Shown here: positions 50,938-58,965 of the stretch, in pieces
Numbering within the stretch: position 1 is the stretch's first letter
How the letters are laid out: every line of letters begins with the position of its first letter
Assembly (NCBI RefSeq): GCF_009183415.1
Contig: NZ_WEHU01000007.1
Coordinates: 1-64,000 of the forward strand
Length of the DNA: 64,000 bases
Direction of reading: 5' to 3'
From: Bacillus sp. B1-b2
GTDB taxonomy: Bacteria > Bacillota > Bacilli > Bacillales > Cytobacillaceae
Program-made: the position numbers and the translations under genes
The notes under the pieces: generated by a model
The model's input: the letters and a program-made list of their open reading frames with translations, nothing else
What the model was told of the DNA's origin: nothing
Databases searched by the model: none

Positions 50938-53052
50938 CTAATAAAAACTACTAGCTTTTTGTTTTTGTCTTTGCATTGTTTCTTCATAAACCGCTTCATT
51001 GGATTCAATAAAGAATAATTCTTCTTTACTAGGATTCGTTCGTAACCATACAGATGATTTTCCGACTCGGAGAATTCCTTCTCCTTTATCCGGATTACCG
51101 AATAGAATGTTAATTTCTCCTTCAGATAAATCAAAATTTTCTCTTATAGCTTTTAAATCCAATTTGCTTTGTTTTAAAAACATAAAAGAGTAAGTGTTTT
51201 GTAGGATCCCCCTAGCTTTCTTATTTTCAACAAAACGAACAAAATCTTGACTTGCAAGTCTTAAACCAGCGTTCCGCTTACGAGAACGTCTTGCCATTTT
51301 CTCAAGAAAGTTAACAGTTTGCTCTGAATCTATTAAAGTCCAAGCTTCATCGGCATAAACAAATTTCTTTTTCTTTGCGTTATCCAAACTCTTAACAAAG
51401 TGTTCCCATGTATAGTTAAGGAGTACATGATAAGCAATAGGTCTTAAAAAGCCTTCTTCCATTTGACTAATATTGAAATTTACGAGTCTAGCATTTTCTA
51501 ATGATTGAGTGACTCCCTTTCCTAAAAAAGTTTGTCCATCAAAAATAGGTTTACTACCAGTTCTTAAGAATGGTTTGATGGCAGCTATTAAGCGAAACGC
51601 CCTTGGTTCTTCGCCGTATTTTGTTATTAAGTATTCATTAACATCACTTATTGTTGGTTCTGGTTTTCTAACCCTCGATTGAACAAGATGATTATCGATA
51701 GTTCTTACATTGTTTTCAAATAAGGATTCAGGGTGTGAATTTATGTTTAATTTGTTATGAATAACATGCTGAAGTGCTTCTTCCAAATAGTTTCTTTCAA
51801 AGACATCTAAACCTTCAGCTTCTTGGTTTTTACCTCTACATATAATGTCAAAGAAATCGATTGCCTCATTGATTTTTTCTCGAATAGGTACAAATCGAAT
51901 ATAGATTTTCCCATCCTTTTCTATAATTTCCTTTTCGTCGCTTTCTTCTATTAAACTAAGTTCTTCATCTCCATCTTCAAAGGGAATATCAGAATAGTTT
52001 AATGCAAGAGGGTTGATACAGATATCTTCTTCTTCGTTAATATTTAAATTAATTCCACCTAAACGTTTTGTAATTTTAACAAATTCACCTTCAGGATCTA
52101 TTAATCTAGCATATACATCTGCTCCGGTAAGTTCTCTTGCAATTAAGAGTTTAAGAGTAACGGACTTTCCGCTACCAGAAAATCCAGAAATAAACATATT
52201 ATAATTATCAGGTCGAAAATCTTCATTTCCGAAACTATTTATAAATTCAAGTTGATCAGTAATTTTATTTATCCCAATAGGAACTCCACCCATGTACTTT
52301 CCACTTCCAGAAATAAAAGGCGAGAAAGTAGATAAAGCACGTCTATCTATATTTCTAAGAGAATCATGTATTTGGTTTTTTCCAAAGGGCAAGATACTTT
52401 TGAACCCCTTTTGGATCCTGCCCCATGTACTAGTTAATCCAAAGAAAGAACTACTTAATTCATCCTCTAAAGACTCACTAAAATAGTTTAATTGCTTCTC
52501 ATTTTCTGCATATAACATGGCCAAAGTTCCAACATTAAACATATCATTTTCACCAAACTGTATTTCAGACATCAATAAGTCTGTATCTCTTATCTTTGCT
52601 GTTAAATCATTAATTTGGTCAATATTCCCTCTTTTCGTTTGAAAGGAGAGGTTAGATTCCAACATTGTAATTTGTCGCTGAAGAGTACGGATTGCATCTG
52701 ATTTACCAACTTTATGAATATCAAGAAATACATCTACCTCTCCACTTGATAGTAAGGAATTGAGCCAATTGGTTTGCATTTTCCGTGGATATCCATCTCG
52801 AGGTATGTACATTGGTCTAAAATATGTTTTTGTACCTAATGATGTCTTTATAACCCCATAATCTTCCGACTCAATTTTTAAGCCTTCCGGAGAAATAATT
52901 TCCCACATTGTTGGTTTTGTATCAATTTGATAATCTATATCTTTTACTTCATTGCTTTTTTTATTTTTATTCCCTTTTGCTTTCTTACTAGTATTTTTTT
53001 TAGCTAGCTTCTTTTTCTCTTGCTCTCTCTCTTTCGTTTTCATTATCTTCAT
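50938..53052 (-). CDS. virB4: VirB4-family conjugation ATPase
   Basis: 704 residues. The C-terminal RecA-like domain has Walker A (FISGFSGSGKSVTLKLLI, about residues 282-299), an LIDPEGEFVKI strand, Walker B (KKKFVYADEAWTLID) and the Arg/Gln motif (GLRLASQDFVRF). The N-terminal part after a basic stretch has the VirB4 core (EVDVFLDIHKVGKSDAIRTL). VirB4 powers assembly of the type IV secretion channel. The gene starts inside the preceding gene (53-base overlap) with no strong ribosome binding site, so translational coupling is likely. A basic, Lys-rich extension (KEREQEKKKLAKKNTSKKAK) precedes the core. Confidence 0.9.
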   Translation of the reverse strand: MKIMKTKEREQEKKKLAKKNTSKKAKGNKNKKSNEVKDIDYQIDTKPTMWEIISPEGLKIESEDYGVIKTSLGTKTYFRPMYIPRDGYPRKMQTNWLNSLLSSGEVDVFLDIHKVGKSDAIRTLQRQITMLESNLSFQTKRGNIDQINDLTAKIRDTDLLMSEIQFGENDMFNVGTLAMLYAENEKQLNYFSESLEDELSSSFFGLTSTWGRIQKGFKSILPFGKNQIHDSLRNIDRRALSTFSPFISGSGKYMGGVPIGINKITDQLEFINSFGNEDFRPDNYNMFISGFSGSGKSVTLKLLIARELTGADVYARLIDPEGEFVKITKRLGGINLNINEEEDICINPLALNYSDIPFEDGDEELSLIEESDEKEIIEKDGKIYIRFVPIREKINEAIDFFDIICRGKNQEAEGLDVFERNYLEEALQHVIHNKLNINSHPESLFENNVRTIDNHLVQSRVRKPEPTISDVNEYLITKYGEEPRAFRLIAAIKPFLRTGSKPIFDGQTFLGKGVTQSLENARLVNFNISQMEEGFLRPIAYHVLLNYTWEHFVKSLDNAKKKKFVYADEAWTLIDSEQTVNFLEKMARRSRKRNAGLRLASQDFVRFVENKKARGILQNTYSFMFLKQSKLDLKAIRENFDLSEGEINILFGNPDKGEGILRVGKSSVWLRTNPSKEELFFIESNEAVYEETMQRQKQKASSFY

Positions 53053-53908
53053 ATTCCTGAATCGTCTCCTTTACTAAGTCAATATGAGAGTCTGTTTGAT
53101 CTGCAGTTACATATAATGCATCCTTTTCTTGATTAACCAAATCTTTAAATCGGTTTTTTACAGCTTTACGACGATTAAATGTATAGTAAAGTAATTCATA
53201 AATACCTTCTGTTGGTAAAAGAGAGACATGTATATCGGCTTTTCGCAATTGATTTCTTGCTGAATTAACCCTTCTCATTAATTCAGCAAAAGCTTTATCT
53301 ACAATTTTTTCTTCTAACTCTTCTTCAGAATCCGCGCTAATAGAGTTAACATTTATTTTATGAGTGAAAATCATATAAATTTTAGTTTCAAATCTTGGTG
53401 CAGATTTTTGCCATTCAACAATATCTGCAATCATCGCTTTTCCAAATGAAAGGGCAGCTTCATTTAAATCCTTGGATTCTTCCATTACTTTATTCATTGC
53501 TTCAATAGGCTCCGAAACATCAACGAATCTATTTTGGAGATAAACACTTACAGGATAATTAAGTGTTGCTGTCCAACTCTCAAAAGTCACATCAATTGCC
53601 TCTTGTTCAAATTGGCTTTTAAGAAAATAGTTAACAGGGTCTACTTCAGCGATTATAGAAAAAGAATAATCAGTATAATGAATAAGGTGATTAGATATAT
53701 CTTTTACATCTGAGAATAACTCTTCGAATATTCTTGGATCTTCTTCGGCCTGAAGAGGATTATTCTTCCCTTTTTCATTATTTTTCTTATTTAACTTTAT
53801 TGGTGTTGCTTTTTTTCCTCTACCTGGGATAATCGGTTCCTTCAGCATGATTTTCATGAAAACATATGCACCAACTGCAAAGAGCAGCATAATCAAAAGA
53901 GTTCCCAC
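53000..53908 (-). CDS. membrane-anchored transfer protein upstream of VirB4 (TraC/TrsD N-domain-like)
   Basis: 302 residues from GTG 53908. One N-terminal membrane segment (TLLIMLLFAVGAYVFMKIML) and a basic linker precede a soluble alpha/beta domain: DYSFSIIAEVDPVNYFLKSQ, KIYMIFTHKINVNSISADSE, VNSARNQLRKADIHVSLLPT. This pattern is like the N-terminal domain of VirB4/TraC-type ATPases without the ATPase. Its C-terminal helix is charged (YEDNENERERAREKEAS). It overlaps VirB4, and the pair may be a split VirB4 of which this part holds the membrane anchor. Confidence 0.6.
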   Translation of the reverse strand: MGTLLIMLLFAVGAYVFMKIMLKEPIIPGRGKKATPIKLNKKNNEKGKNNPLQAEEDPRIFEELFSDVKDISNHLIHYTDYSFSIIAEVDPVNYFLKSQFEQEAIDVTFESWTATLNYPVSVYLQNRFVDVSEPIEAMNKVMEESKDLNEAALSFGKAMIADIVEWQKSAPRFETKIYMIFTHKINVNSISADSEEELEEKIVDKAFAELMRRVNSARNQLRKADIHVSLLPTEGIYELLYYTFNRRKAVKNRFKDLVNQEKDALYVTADQTDSHIDLVKETIQEYEDNENERERAREKEAS

Positions 53909-53909
53909 T

Positions 53910-54260
53910 TTAACTATTCACCATCCATTTCTTTGGATACGTTCCTTTTCTCCATATGCCATTTTGTTTTTTCATGTTCATTTTTATTAAAAAGTACTGA
54001 TCGAAGTTTAAATGAAGATTTTTCTTTTTAAAAAAGCCAAAAACAATTACGAAAATTGCTGTTGGAATAACACTAAATACACATGCTATCAATGCCACAA
54101 TAACACCGGCACTTGAGAATATTTTGTATACCATTGGGATATATGCATAAACTATTGACCCTGCTGCTCCTAGATAAATCAATTGTCTAATTGAGATGAA
54201 TCCCAAAATAGTTTTTTGTTCAGATGCCATATCTATTGGAACCTCAGCTCTTCGACTCAT
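53910..54260 (-). CDS. PrgI/VirB3-like membrane protein
   Basis: 116 residues with GGAGGGAAA upstream. After an N-terminal RRAEVPIDMASEQKTILGFI segment, typical of PrgI-family proteins (VP.DI...EKTILGF.S.RQ), come two membrane helices (ISIRQLIYLGAAGSIVYAYI and GVIVALIACVFSVIPTAIFV) and a basic tail. PrgI/VirB3 partners with VirB4 at the inner membrane. It lies between the pilin-like gene and the VirB4 pair, as in other Gram-positive systems. Confidence 0.85.
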   Translation of the reverse strand: MSRRAEVPIDMASEQKTILGFISIRQLIYLGAAGSIVYAYIPMVYKIFSSAGVIVALIACVFSVIPTAIFVIVFGFFKKKNLHLNFDQYFLIKMNMKKQNGIWRKGTYPKKWMVNS

Positions 54261-54328
54261 TTAATAATTTCCCTCCTAGAAATGAACCCCTCAATGTAAA
54301 GTACGATAGAGGGGTTTCAAATCAATAT

Positions 54329-54712
54329 TTAAGCTCCAAATCCTGCAAAATAACCAGCTATTACTTTTGCTTGTACAATAACAAAGACTCCGATACCCGC
54401 CATTGCAAGACCAATAAAACCTTGTGTTCTATTTTGTGGATTCCCTTGTGAGCCTGATAACTTCATTCCAGCAAAGATAATACAAGCTAGTGCCCATATT
54501 GCACCGATTCCTGTGATAAGATATACAACGTTATTTAACTGGGTATATATCTTACTGTCTTTTACATTCCCTTGACTGGTGATTCCAGCTTTTTTCCATG
54601 CTGCTAATGCAGACTCTGGAACAAATAAGTAAAGATAGGTTAGTATCAGTGCCCCTAGGTAAAAAGGAATATCATTTAACCCTTTTACTCTTTTGATTGC
54701 CCCTGTCTTCAT
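54329..54712 (-). CDS. VirB2/TrbC-like pilin-type membrane protein
   Basis: 127 residues from ATG 54712 (AAAGGAGGG upstream; the frame is open to 54874 but those codons cover the leader hairpin). A signal-like N-terminal helix (IPFYLGALILTYLYLFVPES, then ALAAW) is followed by a short polar part and two membrane helices (VVYLITGIGAIWALACIIFA and FIGLAMAGIGVFVIVQAKVI) with GSQGNPQNR between them, the standard VirB2/TrbC layout. It is the first gene of the operon, next to the promoter and leader terminator. Confidence 0.75.
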   Translation of the reverse strand: MKTGAIKRVKGLNDIPFYLGALILTYLYLFVPESALAAWKKAGITSQGNVKDSKIYTQLNNVVYLITGIGAIWALACIIFAGMKLSGSQGNPQNRTQGFIGLAMAGIGVFVIVQAKVIAGYFAGFGA

Positions 54713-54749
54713 TCTTAAAATCCCTCCTTTTAAATCAAGGAAAAACCAA

Positions 54750-54819
54750 TAAAAAAAGTCCCCGAAAAGACTATGGAAGATTGTACTTATGTACAATGCC
54801 ATAGAATTCTCGGGGACTT
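54750..54819 (-). terminator. leader terminator of the type IV secretion operon
   Basis: On the minus strand AAGTCCCCG (54819-54811) pairs with CGGGGACTT (54765-54757), with an inner CTATGG/CCATAG stem, followed by TTTTTTT (54756-54750). It lies between the operon promoter (54846-54874) and the first ribosome binding site, so most transcripts should stop here unless an antitermination mechanism acts. Confidence 0.8.
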
Positions 54820-54845
54820 CCCGTTGTTTTTTCACTTGTAACCTT

Positions 54846-54874
54846 ATCATAATAAAAACAAGAAATATGGTCAA
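54846..54874 (-). promoter_or_regulatory. promoter of the type IV secretion operon
   Basis: TTGACC (54874-54869), 17-base spacer, TATGAT (54851-54846). The start would be near 54839, giving a leader of about 125 bases that holds the terminator. Its match to consensus and spacing is the best in the window. Confidence 0.8.
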
Positions 54875-54994
54875 GGTATTTTAGCCAAAAAATATACTGA
54901 TACGAAACCCAACTTTAATTTAAAACATCAGAAAGTAAAACTATTAGAAGAAATACTAGATAATGCTGCTCTTGATATATTTATTAATATGATT

Positions 54995-55423
54995 TTAGAA
55001 TTTTAATTTCTCGTGATTAATTCTTAGGAAAATTAAATCATTCAACCAAAATATTACACTACTAGAGATGATCATATAATAAAAATTTTGGTCTAAGTAA
55101 AATTTGGGATTTAGATCGGTAGCAAGCGGATAGAAAATCAAATTAACTATAAAACCTAATATAAAAAATAATACAAAATTTTTAATATAGGAATTATTTA
55201 GGGACTTTCTAAAGAAAAATTGAATGGGCGCTCCTAATACTAGATAGATTAAACTAAAAATTGTAAAAAATAACAAGAATGAAGCTAAATCAAAAGAGTC
55301 GAAAATAGAAAATGGAACCGTGTTAATAAAGTAAAACAAAAAAAGAGCAAGAAAAAAAGCTGAAGAAACAGAACAAATTAATAGTCTGATAAAAAAGTTG
55401 TTTATTAATTTCATGATAAACAT
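54995..55423 (-). CDS. four-helix membrane protein, unknown function
   Basis: 142 residues (GGAGGAGG upstream of ATG 55423). Four membrane helices are visible, for example LICSVSSAFFLALFLFYFIN, FLLFFTIFSLIYLVLGAPIQ, NFVLFFILGFIVNLIFYPLA and YYMIISSSVIFWLNDLIFLR. There is no catalytic motif. It is transcribed toward the secretion operon promoter. Its own promoter overlaps the dyad region 55459-55525, shared with the divergent secreted protein gene. The function is unknown. Confidence 0.55.
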   Translation of the reverse strand: MFIMKLINNFFIRLLICSVSSAFFLALFLFYFINTVPFSIFDSFDLASFLLFFTIFSLIYLVLGAPIQFFFRKSLNNSYIKNFVLFFILGFIVNLIFYPLATDLNPKFYLDQNFYYMIISSSVIFWLNDLIFLRINHEKLKF

Positions 55424-55458
55424 AGTACCTCCTCCTAATTCCAATATTAGTAAGTTAT

Positions 55459-55525
55459 ACCTATATATAGTATAGATGTATATTGTTACAATTAATTATA
55501 GCATTACTACTATACATATATAGGT
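55459..55525. promoter_or_regulatory. divergent operator between 54995 and 55562 genes
   Basis: ACCTATATATAGTATAG (55459-55475) and CTATACATATATAGGT (55510-55525) are inverted repeats with one indel, separated by 34 bases. The sequence resembles the operator at 36267-36300 (shared ACTATACAT and GGTT), so one regulator may act at both places. Confidence 0.45.
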
Positions 55526-55561
55526 TTGTAATGAAAATTTAAAAAATAAAAGGAGGAAAAA

Positions 55562-56896
55562 ATGTATAAAAAAAAGATTATTTTTACTTCAATTATAGCC
55601 TTAGGATTTGCTATGTCTCCCTTAATTGTTAGCGCTGACAATGATGTAACTGTTAAAACAAATGATAATAAGGTGATCTTAGAGTTAAGCCCTAAAAAGA
55701 ACGAATACTATAAAATATACAAAGACGACCAGTTAGAATATAGTGGTACAAACAATAAATATACAGACTATATTGATCAATCACAAAAATATAAAATAGG
55801 AGTCTATTCAAATGGTAAACTAAACGAGGTACTCTCTGTTAAAGCGGCTGATAATAAACATAATATTTTTGAACCAACATCTATGAATACCGCAGAAAAA
55901 GAGGAATATATTGATAGCATAGTTCAAAATACAAGATTAGAAACTATCGTCACCTCTAATTCAGTAACTATACAATGGCCTAAACTTCCAGATGAAGATA
56001 ATGTTTATGAAATATTCAAAAATAATGTAAAAATCGCTGAGACAACAGATCTACATTATGTTGATACTAATGTAGAGAGTGGCAAAGAATACAATTACAT
56101 GCTAAAAATTAATAATGTTGTTTCTGAAGAAACTGCAGATTTAATAAAAAATGAAGCAATAAAAGAAAAAATAGTATTAACTGATGAAATGTTTGAATAT
56201 GATGGCTCAATATCTACCCTAGTAGCAATACCATCCGTAGAGGAAGAGTCATTGACTGAAGATCCAATTATGGATCCTATCTTTGAAAAGGCAAAGGGTA
56301 GCGGCACTATTGGTACAAAAGCAATTCCTAAATCAAATGAGTTTTCATTTGATTACAGGACTTATATACCATTCAAGTCAGTTAAAAATCCAAATGTTTT
56401 AACTAATGATGACTATCCTTACTTAAAAGGAGATAATAGATCAAATCCTACTGCTTATTCTGACAAATACAGAACAGAAGCTAGAGTATATGCAATGTTA
56501 AGTCAACCAGCAGCAGTAACCTTATGGAAAAGTGTTTCAAAATCACATTATTGTACTGCTTCAAGCTGTTCATCACCAAAATCTCTTGGAACTGCATCGG
56601 ATAGTGGAATTAAATTACTTAAACATAGAGTTAAAACTAATGACTTAATGTGGGCTGTGAATCATGCAGTGGGTGTTCCAAAAATTTCTGCTCCTAAAAT
56701 TGATTATAATTATGTTGCTCAACTTTCTAATAAATCATTTATTGCTTATGGAAAACATGATAGAGCACCAAGTCATGAATTTTATATGAATTACCCAACT
56801 GGTAGCAAGAAAATTTATTCCCATCAAGTTACTAGTTCACTCGAATTTTTATTGCTTTTTGGTGTCGTACAAGGATCATGGAGTTTTGATATGTAA
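55562..56896 (+). CDS. secreted protein with two beta-sandwich domains and a DUF3238-like C-terminus
   Basis: 444 residues with AAAGGAGG upstream. A signal peptide (IIFTSIIALGFAMSPLIVSA) is followed by two fibronectin III-like repeats: ILELSPKKNEYYKIYKDDQL with a closing IGVYSNGKL, and SVTIQWPKLPDEDNVYEIFK with a closing GKEYNYMLKI. The C-terminal region (about residues 255-444, TYIPFKSVKNP ... HDRAPSHEFYMNYP) matches my memory of DUF3238 in Bacillus secreted proteins. It could be an adhesin or cell-contact factor for mating, but that is a guess. Start and promoter are clear. Confidence 0.6.
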   Translation: MYKKKIIFTSIIALGFAMSPLIVSADNDVTVKTNDNKVILELSPKKNEYYKIYKDDQLEYSGTNNKYTDYIDQSQKYKIGVYSNGKLNEVLSVKAADNKHNIFEPTSMNTAEKEEYIDSIVQNTRLETIVTSNSVTIQWPKLPDEDNVYEIFKNNVKIAETTDLHYVDTNVESGKEYNYMLKINNVVSEETADLIKNEAIKEKIVLTDEMFEYDGSISTLVAIPSVEEESLTEDPIMDPIFEKAKGSGTIGTKAIPKSNEFSFDYRTYIPFKSVKNPNVLTNDDYPYLKGDNRSNPTAYSDKYRTEARVYAMLSQPAAVTLWKSVSKSHYCTASSCSSPKSLGTASDSGIKLLKHRVKTNDLMWAVNHAVGVPKISAPKIDYNYVAQLSNKSFIAYGKHDRAPSHEFYMNYPTGSKKIYSHQVTSSLEFLLLFGVVQGSWSFDM

Positions 56897-57000
56897 TAAT
56901 AAAACCATAAACTGTGCTCACTAGAAGGTGTATTGAAGCAAAGTTTTTACATCAAATAAAGTAAAAAAATGCGAGTATTAAAATTTTCTTCTCATAGCAT

Positions 57001-57061
57001 GGGGTAGCGTCAGGAAAATGCGGTTTTGCAAAGCTAAACCTATTTTCCTGACGATTACCCC
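57001..57061. repeat. 61-bp element made of two Tn3-type ends facing each other
   Basis: From 57001 the sequence begins GGGGTAGCGTCAGGAAAATG, like the 38-bp ends. Near the other side TATTTTCCTGACGATTACCCC ends at 57061; its reverse complement begins GGGGTA and continues CGTCAGGAAAAT. Between them are only about 20 bases. It could be a hairpin formed from two decayed ends, a MITE-like relic or a resolution remnant. It stands 65 bases left of the intact right end. Confidence 0.6.
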
Positions 57062-57125
57062 TTCTTTATCCTTATGATGATATATGGTTTATTTTCCCCT
57101 AGGGTATTGACTTATTCCCCAAAGA

Positions 57126-57163
57126 GGGGTAGCGTCAGGAAAATGCGGATTTACAACGTTAAG
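57126..57163 (+). repeat. Tn3-family 38-bp terminal inverted repeat, facing right
   Basis: GGGGTAGCGTCAGG... for 38 bp, identical to 245-282 read on the minus strand. The following roughly 100 bases (AATTTCTC, TTAAAGCGCCTGATTGT) also match the left side's subterminal region with mismatches. Its outer flank is AAAGA (57121-57125). The 56897-57399 gap holds only this end, the 61-bp element and AT-rich DNA. Confidence 0.8.
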
Positions 57164-57399
57164 GAAATTTCAATATCAAAAAGCCTAATTTCTCAATTAA
57201 CTGTGAAGAAACTAGGCTTTTTTCATTTCTCAATTAAAGCGCCTGATTGTAGAATATAATTTTCTTGTTGAACAGTATTTTTGTACTGTGCAGTAAAGAA
57301 ATTCTATGTATAATTAAAGGACCTTTCTTTACTTTTTTTATTTAGAGCTTTCCCTCTTTATACTATATTCACCATATCATGGGAAAAAATTGCTTGTCT

Positions 57400-57534
57400 C
57401 TAATCTGCATTTGTCTCGATCAATAATACATTCTTTTTTACCGATACTCTTTTTTGCCCTACGAATTTAATGACGTGAAACAATCCATTATGAAGCTCCC
57501 CCTCTTGGAGTAAAACTTCGCCCATAAAAAGAAG
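57400..57534 (-). pseudogene. 3' remnant of a SAM methyltransferase gene
   Basis: On the minus strand this reads LLFMGEVLLQEGELHNGLFH then VIKFVGQKR, close to the end of the intact methyltransferase at 60313-60912 (FFMGEVVRNEGELHNGLSHV, IQFVAQKRE). It continues 14 codons past that point to TAG 57402-57400. The 5' part is missing: an unrelated recombinase-like scrap begins at 57528. It is a decayed second copy. Confidence 0.7.
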
Positions 57535-57743
57535 CATATACTGCTGGATTAATCGAAATAGAAGACCTTAACGAAGAAAAGGAAAGGACTGAATGGAAAA
57601 AATTATTGCCGATGTTAATACAGAAGCAAAAACCTGAGAAGTCGATTCAAAACATTAGGGATACTATTGATTCAATTCCACCCCAAGGCGCTGAACCATT
57701 ACTACAAACTAGTGTAGAAAAAGTAGATGTTTATGGAGATTAA
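57528..57743 (+). pseudogene. C-terminal fragment, serine-recombinase-like
   Basis: A 71-codon frame without its own start reads KEAYTAGLIEIEDLNEEKER and ends at TAA 57741-57743 after SVEKVDVYGD. The AY-x-AGLIEIEDL pattern and helical charged stretch resemble the C-terminal coiled-coil part of large serine recombinases. The join to the methyltransferase remnant at about 57530 shows a deletion or rearrangement breakpoint. Confidence 0.45.
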
Positions 57744-57789
57744 GGAAATAGAAATTGGACTTAACATAATTTAACGAACTTCTAATTAA

Positions 57790-57813
57790 AAAAACGAGAT
57801 TCAATCTCGTTTT
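57790..57813. terminator. bidirectional terminator after trxB
   Basis: AAAACGAGATT and AATCTCGTTTT form a palindromic stem with A- and T-runs on both sides, so it can serve the minus-strand trxB and the plus-strand remnant. Confidence 0.8.
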
Positions 57814-57879
57814 TTCTACTTTTTGTAATGTTTTTTACTATCCACTCAACTAAATGTTTTACTCCAGTCGTGAACAGCA

Positions 57880-58797
57880 CTACCTTCTACGTACCTTTCT
57901 GCATCTAGATTCTGCCATACAACCTGTACCTGCGGCTGTAATGGCTTGCCGGTATTTTTTATCTTGAACATCCCCACATGCAAAAACTCCAGGAATATTC
58001 GTTTCTGTTGTTCCAGACTTAACATTGATATAACCCGTTTCATCGGTTTCAATTTGACCATTTAAAAAACCGGTATTAGGTGTATGTCCAATCGCTACAA
58101 ATATCCCATCTGTTTGTATCACTTCATCTTCTCCAGACTCATTATTCTTCACTTTTAAACCTGTAACGCCATTCCCTCCTGCCAAAACTTCGATAGGTGT
58201 TTTATTTAATTCCCAAGTAATCTTTGTATTTTCTCTTGCGCGGTCCTGCATAATTTTTGAGGCTCGGAGTTCAGTCCTTCTATGCACGATAATGACTTCA
58301 TTTGCAAATTTAGTTAAAAAACTTGCTTCCTCCATCGCAGAGTCCCCACCGCCTACAATAATTACCTTTTTTCCTCTAAAGAAGAATCCATCGCAGGTTG
58401 CACAGGTACTCACTCCTCGCCCGATGTTTTCCTTCTCTCCAGGAATATTTAAAAGTTTAGCTGAAGCACCTGTTGAAAGGATGAGAGACTCTGTTACAAT
58501 TTCTGCTTTTCCGTTTACTTGTAAGGTATACGGTTTTTTCGAAAAATCAACGTTAGTTACCCATCCTCTTTTAAACTCAGCTCCAAAACGTTCTGCTTGT
58601 TTTCTCATATTATCCATGAGTTCTGGTCCCATAATGCCATTAATAAAACCAGGAAAGTTTTCAACTTCAGTTGTTAGTGTTAATTGGCCGCCTGGTTGAT
58701 CTCCTTCTATAACAATTGGTTTCATATTTGCTCTTGCTAAATAAATAGCAGCTGTTAAACCTGCAGGACCCGTTCCTAAAATAACGACTTTTTCCAC
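57880..58797 (-). CDS. trxB: thioredoxin reductase, C-terminus frameshifted
   Basis: About 305 residues from GTG 58797 (GGAGGATA upstream). FAD-binding VILGTGPAGLTAAIYLARAN, the redox CATCDGFFFRG pair, NADPH-binding VIIVGGGDSAMEEASFL and GVFACGDVQDKKYRQAITAA are all intact. The enzyme reduces thioredoxin with NADPH. After GTGCMA, near 57918, the reading frame shifts: the expected LDAERYVEG-type end is found in the next frame (it continues ...AERYVEGSAVHDW to a stop near 57849), while this frame ends in SRCRKVRRR. One extra base explains it. The truncation removes only the last turns, so function may survive. Confidence 0.85.
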   Translation of the reverse strand: MEKVVILGTGPAGLTAAIYLARANMKPIVIEGDQPGGQLTLTTEVENFPGFINGIMGPELMDNMRKQAERFGAEFKRGWVTNVDFSKKPYTLQVNGKAEIVTESLILSTGASAKLLNIPGEKENIGRGVSTCATCDGFFFRGKKVIIVGGGDSAMEEASFLTKFANEVIIVHRRTELRASKIMQDRARENTKITWELNKTPIEVLAGGNGVTGLKVKNNESGEDEVIQTDGIFVAIGHTPNTGFLNGQIETDETGYINVKSGTTETNIPGVFACGDVQDKKYRQAITAAGTGCMAESRCRKVRRR

Positions 58798-58965
58798 GAT
58801 TATATCCTCCACTGATTTTAATATTTTACGATTATCTTATCCCATCTTTTCTTTATTTACCCAAGGAGTAAAATAAAACTAAAAGGTAGGAAGAGTTACT
58901 ACACTAGCAATTCCATAACAATTAACCTAGTTCTCTAAACAGACCTTTATTACATATATATATTA

